From: Pseudomonadota bacterium
Lineage (GTDB): Bacteria; Pseudomonadota; Gammaproteobacteria; Xanthomonadales; Rhodanobacteraceae
DNA: 5,772 bases
Assembly: GCA_023412995.1 (NCBI GenBank)
Contig: JAEZQS010000228.1
Coordinates: 1 to 5,772 of the forward strand
Direction of reading: 5' to 3'
Below, in pieces: positions 1-5,772 of this stretch. The notes beneath the pieces were generated by a model. It had not been told where the DNA came from and searched no databases. It saw only the letters and a list, made by a program, of their open reading frames with translations. Position 1 is the first letter of the stretch. Each line of letters begins with the position of its first letter. Position numbers and translations under genes: made by a program.

Positions 1-2794
1 CGTCCGCAGCACGGACGAGCCACACCGCGCCGGCCTCATCGACGCATTCCTCGCACGATACGCCGGCAGCAGCGAGGCGCCGGTGAACCTGCCCGAACGG
101 CTGGCGGTGTTCGGCTGCCTCGGCATCTCGCCCGACGCCTTGCGCGTGCTCGGCGTCCTCGGCCGCCATTGCAATGTGGACTTCTACCTGCCCACGCCCT
201 GCATCGAATACTGGGGCGACGAGCGCGCCCACCGCGAGCGCCTGCGCGCCGGCGCCTCGCCGCTGGAGGAGCCGGCACAACCGCTGCTCGCGTCATGGGG
301 ACGGGTCGGTCGCGAGCTGTTCGAGCAGGTCTTCTCCTACGAGGAGGTGCAGCCGGCCGACGAGGTCGCGTGCGTGCGCGAGCCGGCGCTCACGACCCTG
401 CTCGGCCGCATCCAGTCCGACATCCTGCACCTGCAGGCGCCCGATCCGGCTGCACGGCTCGAACGCCTCGATCCCGGCGACGTCTCGTTGCGCGCGCACG
501 AATGCCATTCGCCGCTGCGAGAGGTGCAGGTGCTGCACGATCGGCTGCTGGCGCTGTTCGAGCGCGATCCGACGCTGAAGCCGCGCGACATCGCCGTGAT
601 GGTGCCGGACGTCGCCGCCTACTCGCCGGTGATCGACGCGGTATTCGGCGCGCTTCCCGCCGGTGACGCCCGGCGCATCCCGTACACGGTGGCCGACCTC
701 GCGGCGGGTGACGAACATCCCGTCACGCGCCTGTTCCTCACCCTGTCGTCACTGCCGGTCTCGCGCTGGGGAGTGACCGACGTCCTCGACCTGCTGGCCG
801 TGCCGGCGGTCATGCGCCGGCTCGGGCTCGATGCGGACACGCTGGAGCGGCTGGGCCACTGGTTCGAGCTGGCGGGCGTGCGCTGGGGACTGGACGCCGG
901 CACGCGGGTGGCCTTTGGCGCCGGCAACTACCGCGCCTTCACCTGGGCCGAGGGCATCGAGCGCCTCCTGCTGGGTTATGCCACCGGCAACGACGCCGAG
1001 TCGGCCGGCATCGTGCCGGTGCCGGCGGTGGAAGGGAGCGCCGCCACGGCACTCGGCCAGGCACTGCTGGTGCTGCGCGAACTGGAGCAGCTTGCGGCGG
1101 CCCAACGCACGCCGCGCACGGCTGCCTCGTGGCAGTCGCTGTACCAGCACGCGTTCGATGCGCTGCTGCCGGATGCGGGCGCCGACCAGGACGAGCGCCG
1201 CGCCCGCGCGCGGGTGCAGGGTGTCCTCGCGTCGCTCGCGGACGGCGCTGCGGCCGGAGGCTGCGACGAAGCGCTCGACTGGCAGTGCGTGCGCGAGTTC
1301 CTCCACGAACGCCTGGCCGAGCCGGATCCGCGCCAGCGCTTCCTCAGTGGCGGCGTGAGCTTCTGCGGGATGGTGCCGTTGCGGACCATTCCGTTCCGCG
1401 TGATCGCCCTGCTCGGGATGGATGACGCGGCCTTCCCGCGACGCGAGCCGGCCAACGGCATCAACCGCCTCGAGCAGGAGCTGCGCCAGGCGCGGCGACG
1501 GGGCGACCGTTCCGTACGCGACGATGACCGCTACCTTTTCCTGCAGGTGCTGACCTCCGCCGCCGATGCGCTGCACCTGTCCTGGGTCGGCCGCGATGCG
1601 CGCACGGGCAAGCGGCGCGAGCCGTCCGCCCTGGTCGGCGAACTGCTGCGCAATGTCCGCAGTGACTACGTTGTCGACGCGGCGGGGCTGGTGGTCGCGC
1701 ACCCGCTGCAGCCGTTTGCACGAACCAGCTTCGACGGCAGCCACGACGGTGTGTTCACCTACCGCGACGAATGGCACCACGCGGCCGGCAGCGGACGCTC
1801 CGCGCTGGCCCGCCCGTTCGTGCCGGCGAGCGCCCCGCTGGGGCCGGCTGCCGCGGCGCGGCGCCTCGGCCTGCAGGAACTCGTCGAATTCTGGCGCAAC
1901 CCCTCGAAGGCTTTCCTGCGCGGCACCCTGCACCTGCAGGTGGACGAAATGGACGCCTGTGCCGAAGACGAGGATGCGCTGGTGCTGGACGGCCTCGGCC
2001 GCTCGCGCCTGGCGCGCTCGCTGGTCGGGCACGCGCTTGCCACCGGAAGCCCGTTGCCGGGTGAGCCCGATGTCGCTGCGCGCGTGCGCTTCCAGCTGCC
2101 GGTTGGCCTTGCCGGAAGGGATGCATGGCAGTCGGCCGTGCAGTGTGCAGCACCGGTCGCTGCCCGCGTCGCCGCCTGGGTGTCGCGCAGCCATCCGCTC
2201 GCGCCGGCCGCGTTCGAACTCGCGCTGCCCGGCGGATGGCAACTCGATTGCGCGCTGCCGCGGCCATCGCGCGAAGGCCTGCTGCACTGGAGCGCTTCGC
2301 GGCTGCACGGCAACAACTGGCTGCAGCCATGGATCGAGCACCTCGCGCTGTGTGCGTGGCCCGACCGCCGGACGGCGGGCATCGCCGAGGACCCGCGATG
2401 CCTGCGCATCGGCTGGAGCGATGGCGAGGTGGAGGTGGTCACCCTCCCTCCCATCGAACCCGCCGACGCCCGTGAAGAACTGGAGGCGCTGCTGCAGGGC
2501 TGGCAGGAAGGACAGGCCGCGCCGCTCCCGTTCTTCCCGCGCGCTGCGTGGAGCCACGCGCTTTTCCTCGCTCGCGACCCCGATGCGGAAGAGACCGATG
2601 CCGGCGCGTTGAAAGCGGCGCGCGGCGAGTACGAGAACGAGCGCGGCTACAGCGAATCCAAGGACCAATGGATCGCCCTCGCTTTCCGCGACCGCGATCC
2701 GCTCGGCGAAGCCGAGCTGGCTGCCCGGTTCCGGCAGCAGGCCATGCGTGTGTTCGGAACGCTTGCCGGGCTGGTGCAGGCAGGCGCCGCATGA
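1..2794 (+). CDS. recC: RecC, exodeoxyribonuclease V gamma subunit (5'-truncated by the window)
   Basis: RecC is the non-catalytic scaffold of the cytoplasmic RecBCD enzyme. It carries inactive helicase- and nuclease-like folds, splits the duplex, guides the 3' strand and recognises Chi. The frame is open from base 2 (first full codon) to TGA at 2792-2794, giving 930 residues against 1122 in E. coli, so about 180 N-terminal residues are missing. A GTG at 83 is an internal Val codon, because the family match already begins before it (HRAGLIDAFL, bases 26-55). Numbered from base 2, landmarks shared with E. coli RecC in the same order are YWGD after a TPC motif, PLLASWGRVGRE (94-105), IQSDIL (137-142), CHSPLREVQVLHDRLL (from 168), a VPLRTIPFRVIALLGMDD block (458-475), GDRSVRDDDRYLFL (501-514) and WIEHLALCAW near the C-terminus. 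Most Chi-contacting residues known from E. coli fall in the missing N-terminus. The recB start overlaps its stop, so the two are very probably co-transcribed. Assignment is by remembered family sequence, with no search run, but the match is long and colinear. Confidence 0.97.
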   Translation, partial: VRSTDEPHRAGLIDAFLARYAGSSEAPVNLPERLAVFGCLGISPDALRVLGVLGRHCNVDFYLPTPCIEYWGDERAHRERLRAGASPLEEPAQPLLASWGRVGRELFEQVFSYEEVQPADEVACVREPALTTLLGRIQSDILHLQAPDPAARLERLDPGDVSLRAHECHSPLREVQVLHDRLLALFERDPTLKPRDIAVMVPDVAAYSPVIDAVFGALPAGDARRIPYTVADLAAGDEHPVTRLFLTLSSLPVSRWGVTDVLDLLAVPAVMRRLGLDADTLERLGHWFELAGVRWGLDAGTRVAFGAGNYRAFTWAEGIERLLLGYATGNDAESAGIVPVPAVEGSAATALGQALLVLRELEQLAAAQRTPRTAASWQSLYQHAFDALLPDAGADQDERRARARVQGVLASLADGAAAGGCDEALDWQCVREFLHERLAEPDPRQRFLSGGVSFCGMVPLRTIPFRVIALLGMDDAAFPRREPANGINRLEQELRQARRRGDRSVRDDDRYLFLQVLTSAADALHLSWVGRDARTGKRREPSALVGELLRNVRSDYVVDAAGLVVAHPLQPFARTSFDGSHDGVFTYRDEWHHAAGSGRSALARPFVPASAPLGPAAAARRLGLQELVEFWRNPSKAFLRGTLHLQVDEMDACAEDEDALVLDGLGRSRLARSLVGHALATGSPLPGEPDVAARVRFQLPVGLAGRDAWQSAVQCAAPVAARVAAWVSRSHPLAPAAFELALPGGWQLDCALPRPSREGLLHWSASRLHGNNWLQPWIEHLALCAWPDRRTAGIAEDPRCLRIGWSDGEVEVVTLPPIEPADAREELEALLQGWQEGQAAPLPFFPRAAWSHALFLARDPDAEETDAGALKAARGEYENERGYSESKDQWIALAFRDRDPLGEAELAARFRQQAMRVFGTLAGLVQAGAA
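1687..1694 (+). other. Exact match to the E. coli Chi octamer, within recC
   Basis: GCTGGTGG spans Leu-Val codons of recC (G-CTG-GTG-G). In E. coli this octamer, met by RecBCD moving from its 3' side, attenuates degradation and triggers RecA loading. Whether this organism uses the same Chi is unknown, and Leu-Val codon pairs in GC-rich genes produce the octamer easily, so a function is not shown. Confidence 0.3.
2778..2794 (+). promoter_or_regulatory. recC-recB translational coupling junction (ATGA overlap with weak ribosome binding site)
   Basis: The recB ATG (2791-2793) shares bases with the recC TGA (2792-2794). Upstream, AGGCAGG at 2778-2784 leaves a six-base gap before the ATG and is only a weak Shine-Dalgarno match. 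Re-initiation by ribosomes finishing recC is therefore the likely way recB is translated, which would tie the two subunits to similar amounts. The overlap is seen directly; coupling is inferred. Confidence 0.75.
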
Positions 2795-5772
2795 GCGAGC
2801 TGGCGTCCACGTTGCCGCTGCAGGGAATGCAGCTGATCGAGGCCAGTGCCGGCACGGGCAAGACCTGGACCATCGCCGGCCTCTACCTGCGCGCCCTCGT
2901 CGAGCAGCAGCTGTCGGTGCGCGACATCCTGGTGGTCACCTTCACGCGCGCCGCCACCGAGGAACTGAAGGACCGCCTGCGCGAGCGCCTCGCCGGCTGC
3001 GCGGACCTGGCCGAACAATGGTTGCGCAGCGGCGGGATGGATCCGGACGCCACCGGCGAGGCGGCGTTCGCGCAGGCGCTGCTGCAACGCGCCGCCGAAA
3101 GCGAGCCGCTGTCCGGGCTGGCGCGGCGGCTGCGTCTGGCCATCGAAAGCATGGACGAGGCCGTCATCCTCACCATCCACGCGTGGTGCCAGCGCGTCCT
3201 GCGCGAACACGCGTTCGATTCCGGCGAACTGCTGGATGCGGGCGAGCTGGTCGGCTCGGACGACGATCTGCTGGCCGAGGTTGCCGCGGATTTCTGGCGC
3301 TCGCACGCGAGCGATCCCGCCTGCGCCGATGCCTTCGAGCTGCTGCGGCAGCACCTGGGTTCGCCCAAGTCACTGGCGGGGGTGCTGGCGCGCCTCGGCG
3401 ATCCGGATCTTTCCGTCTGGCCGAGGGCGAGCGGCAAAGCGTCCGACACGGAGGCCAGGCTGTGCGAGGCAGCGGAAGGCTGCCGGAAGGCTGCCGCGCG
3501 CCTGCTCGCCGCGTGGCAGCGCAGCGGCGAGGACGATATCGGCGTCGTGCTCGAGCACGCCCGCGCGGGCGACCTCAGCCAGCAATCGTGCAAGCCGCAG
3601 CAGGTCGAACGCCGCATCGAACGCTGCCGCGACAGCCTTGGTGCGGGCCAGCTGCCGGAGCGCGACACGCTCGACTACCTGTCCCTCGGAAAGCTGCGTT
3701 CCCGCACCAACAAGAAGGGCAGGCGCTTGCCCGAGCTTGCATTCCCTGCCGCCATCGACGACTGGCTTGCCGCCGACGCGTCGTTGCGACTGGCGCGAAT
3801 GCACCACTGGCCAGCCCTGTTGGCCACGGCACGCTGGCATGTCCGGCACGAACTCGCACGGCGCAAGCAGGCGGCCATGCGCCAGAGCTACGACGACCTC
3901 GTCGCGCGCGTGCATGCGGCCGTCGCGGATCCCGTGCGCGGCCCGCAGCTGGCAGCCACGCTCCACGCGCGCCATCCACTGGTACTGGTGGACGAGTTCC
4001 AGGATACCGACGCGCGCCAGTTCGCGATCTTCCGCAGCATGCAGGACGCCGGCGACGGTGGCGCACTGATCCTCGTGGGCGATCCGAAGCAGGCCATCTA
4101 CCGTTTCCGCGGCGGCGACATCGAAGCCTACCTGGCCGCCGCGGCGGGAGCCCGCGTGCACCGGCTGGAACGCAACTTCCGCTCCTCTCCCGCACTGCTC
4201 GGCGCGATCGAAGCCGTGTTCGCGCAGGCCGCGCCGGAAGCGGCATTCGTCGATCCGCGCATCCGGTTCCATCCGGTGCAGGCGGGCGGTCGCGCGGCCG
4301 ACGACGACGTCGAGGTGGACGGTCGGCCGCTTGTTCCCCTCACTGCCTGGCACCTGCCGGACGAGGCAGGCGCGACCAAGGAGGACGGCTGCGCCCTGCT
4401 GGCCGCGGGCTGCGCCGAAGCCATCCTGCGCCTGCTCCGCAAGGGTGCCGCGGGCGAGGCCACCGTGCGTGGCCGTGACGGACGCCAGCCGCTGGCGGCG
4501 CACCACATTGCGGTGCTCGTGTCGACCAACCGGGAGGCGGGCATCATGCAGGACGCCCTCGCCGCGCGCGGCATCGCCAGTGCCACCATCCGCCAGCAGA
4601 GCGTGTTCGGCACCGAGGAAGCCCGCGACCTCTGCGCCTTCCTCGAAGCCCTCGAGAGCCGCAACGAGCCGCGCCTGCGCGCGGCGCTCGCCACGCGCCT
4701 GTTCGGCTTCGATGCGCCGCGCATGGCCGAACTCACCGATCCGGCACGCGCGTCGCTGTGGCAGGCCGAACTGGAGCGGCTCGACGGCCTGCACCGGCTG
4801 TGGCAGCAGCACGGCGTGCTGGCCATGTTCGAGCGGGTGTTCGAAACGCAGGCAAGGACCCTGCTCGACAGCGCCGGTGGCGAGCGACGCCTGACGAACT
4901 ACCTGCAACTGGCCGATCTGCTCCAGCGCGCGGCGGCGGAAGTCCCAGGAGCCGCCGGACTGGTCGAATGGCTGCGACGCCGCATCGCCCTTGCCGACAA
5001 CCACAATGAGGAAGAACAGCTGCGGCTGGAATCGGACGCCGACCGCGTGCAGATCGCCACCGTGCACGCGAGCAAGGGACTGGAATACGACCTCGTGTTC
5101 CTGCCGTTCACCGCGCTCGGCCCGGCCCGCCATGACCAACGGCCGTGCGTGGTGGAATGGCATGCCGATGGACTGCGCCAGGCATGGGTGCGCACCGTCA
5201 AGGACGAGGACGCACCCGCTGGCGCGGCCGATGCCGGCGAGCGGGAGGAACTGGCCGAGCGCATGCGCGTGCTCTACGTGGCGCTGACCCGCGCACGCTA
5301 CGGCTGCTGGCTGTCGTGGGACGCGATTGGCAAACCCACCTGCGTCGCCGCCCTGGCGCAGCTTTGGCACGGAGGCAGTCGCCAGCCGTCGCGCGCGGAA
5401 ACGCGGGACGCGCTGCAGCGGCTCGCCGCCGCGGCTGGCGGGCGGGTGCGGGTGGAATGCCTTCCCGCCGCCGGCGCGGAACGGCTGGCCTCGGTTCCCG
5501 CAGCAACGCTACCGCCCGCACGCCGTTTCCACGCACGCATCGACGGCAGCTGGTGGATCAGCAGTTTCTCGCAGCTGCGCGATGGCCACCGCAGCGCCTT
5601 GCCGGACGAAAGCGGGGTGGACGACGAAGCCGCAGCGGACGCCGTCGATGCGAGCGGGGAAGTCCGCGCCGAAGCGGGTGCCGATGCCGCGGTCGCGGGC
5701 TGGCCGCGCGGCGAGCGCTTCGGCACGGCGATGCACGAAATCCTGGAGCACGCCGATTTTGCGGCGTGGGCA
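2791..5772 (+). CDS. recB: RecB, exodeoxyribonuclease V beta subunit, helicase-nuclease (3'-truncated by the window)
   Basis: RecB is the 3'-to-5' SF1A helicase and the only nuclease of RecBCD; it also loads RecA after Chi. The frame runs from ATG 2791 to the window edge without a stop (994 codons; E. coli RecB has 1180 residues). All helicase motifs are intact: Walker A EASAGTGKT with Lys24; motif Ia VVTFTRAATEEL (48-59); motif Ib TIHAWCQR (128-135); a YDDL element (367-370); motif II VDEFQDTD with Asp401-Glu402; motif III VGDPKQAIYRFRGGDI (429-444); motif IV RNFRSS (461-466); a 2B-side block VFGTEEARDL (605-614) and GERRLTNYLQLADLL (from 697); motif V TVHASKGLEY (757-766); motif VI LYVALTRAR (828-836). 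The nuclease domain begins with SFSQL (925-929) and GTAMHEILEHADF (978-990), whose His982 matches E. coli His956. The other catalytic residues, the Asp pair and Lys, lie past the edge. The start is set by the ATGA overlap with recC and by Walker A lying as close to the N-terminus as in E. coli (Lys29). Nuclease activity is inferred from His982 only. Confidence 0.97.
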   Translation, partial: MSELASTLPLQGMQLIEASAGTGKTWTIAGLYLRALVEQQLSVRDILVVTFTRAATEELKDRLRERLAGCADLAEQWLRSGGMDPDATGEAAFAQALLQRAAESEPLSGLARRLRLAIESMDEAVILTIHAWCQRVLREHAFDSGELLDAGELVGSDDDLLAEVAADFWRSHASDPACADAFELLRQHLGSPKSLAGVLARLGDPDLSVWPRASGKASDTEARLCEAAEGCRKAAARLLAAWQRSGEDDIGVVLEHARAGDLSQQSCKPQQVERRIERCRDSLGAGQLPERDTLDYLSLGKLRSRTNKKGRRLPELAFPAAIDDWLAADASLRLARMHHWPALLATARWHVRHELARRKQAAMRQSYDDLVARVHAAVADPVRGPQLAATLHARHPLVLVDEFQDTDARQFAIFRSMQDAGDGGALILVGDPKQAIYRFRGGDIEAYLAAAAGARVHRLERNFRSSPALLGAIEAVFAQAAPEAAFVDPRIRFHPVQAGGRAADDDVEVDGRPLVPLTAWHLPDEAGATKEDGCALLAAGCAEAILRLLRKGAAGEATVRGRDGRQPLAAHHIAVLVSTNREAGIMQDALAARGIASATIRQQSVFGTEEARDLCAFLEALESRNEPRLRAALATRLFGFDAPRMAELTDPARASLWQAELERLDGLHRLWQQHGVLAMFERVFETQARTLLDSAGGERRLTNYLQLADLLQRAAAEVPGAAGLVEWLRRRIALADNHNEEEQLRLESDADRVQIATVHASKGLEYDLVFLPFTALGPARHDQRPCVVEWHADGLRQAWVRTVKDEDAPAGAADAGEREELAERMRVLYVALTRARYGCWLSWDAIGKPTCVAALAQLWHGGSRQPSRAETRDALQRLAAAAGGRVRVECLPAAGAERLASVPAATLPPARRFHARIDGSWWISSFSQLRDGHRSALPDESGVDDEAAADAVDASGEVRAEAGADAAVAGWPRGERFGTAMHEILEHADFAAWA
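5549..5556 (+). other. Exact match to the E. coli Chi octamer, within recB
   Basis: A second GCTGGTGG, in the same orientation, covers the Trp921-Trp922 codons of recB (AGC-TGG-TGG), just before the nuclease domain. It is an exact sequence match only. The Chi sequence of this lineage is not known from the window, and two copies in a GC-rich 5.8 kb are compatible with chance. Confidence 0.3.

Noticed and set aside
83..85. GTG as a possible true recC start
   Set aside because: The frame is open upstream to base 2, and the residues before it already match RecC. E. coli RecC has about 200 residues before this point, so the GTG is internal.
1203..1214. 12-base palindrome CCCGCGCGCGGG in recC
   Set aside because: It is a run of alternating GC from Ala-Arg codons in a region of weak conservation, with no further support for a regulatory role.
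749..2668. Antisense open frame of 639 codons opposite recC
   Set aside because: Its protein is Arg/Ala/Gln/Gly-rich with no family motif, and it lies wholly opposite well-conserved RecC codons. Long antisense frames are expected where the sense strand is GC-rich and avoids TTA, CTA and TCA codons.
3546..3570. A 14-base perfect palindrome (CGTGCTCGAGCACG) adjoining a 12-base one (GCCCGCGCGGGC)
   Set aside because: Both lie inside recB codons. Such palindromes are expected by chance in a sequence this GC-rich, and no T-run or second copy suggests a terminator or operator.
2748..4478. Plus-strand open frame of 576 codons spanning the recC end and most of the recB helicase
   Set aside because: It is out of frame with both genes and gives an Arg/Gly/Ala-rich low-complexity protein. 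The RecB helicase motifs are all in the frame starting at 2791.
3370..5370. Antisense open frame of 666 codons opposite recB
   Set aside because: It runs across helicase motifs II to VI of RecB, which fix the sense frame. Its translation shows no recognisable domain, and the length is explained by base composition.
1..5772. A novel defence or mobile system
   Set aside because: The whole window is accounted for by recC and recB with intact motifs. There are no transposase or integrase genes, repeats, CRISPR units, or shifts in composition.

Overview
The window is a piece of a bacterial chromosome holding two neighbouring genes of the RecBCD recombination and repair enzyme, both on the plus strand and both cut by the window edges. 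It is coding from end to end. The base composition is very GC-rich (roughly 70% by eye, with strong G/C at third codon positions). The RecC and RecB sequences are of the gamma/betaproteobacterial RecBCD type. A Xanthomonadaceae-like gammaproteobacterium (Lysobacter, Luteimonas or Xanthomonas relatives) is my best guess; this is inference and not tested.

Layout: bases 1-2794 are recC, lacking its N-terminal part (about 180 residues by comparison with E. coli RecC). Bases 2791-5772 are recB from its start codon to the first residues of the C-terminal nuclease domain (994 codons visible; about 200 residues are expected beyond the edge). The stop codon of recC and the start codon of recB overlap in an ATGA. 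No promoter, terminator, RNA gene, repeat array or mobile element is visible. There is no gap between the genes, whereas in E. coli the protease gene ptrA lies between recC and recB.

How they work together: RecB is a 3'-to-5' SF1 helicase with a C-terminal nuclease. RecC holds the complex together, splits the duplex and scans the 3' strand for Chi. RecD, the 5'-to-3' helicase, is not in the window; its gene is expected downstream of recB. Together they process double-strand breaks and load RecA, and they degrade linear foreign DNA such as phage genomes.

I looked for an undescribed system and did not find one. The points worth a second look are the Chi-latch region of RecC, the ATGA coupling, the gene order without ptrA, and two exact copies of the E. 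coli Chi octamer. The very long antisense reading frames are shadows of the GC-rich coding sequence.
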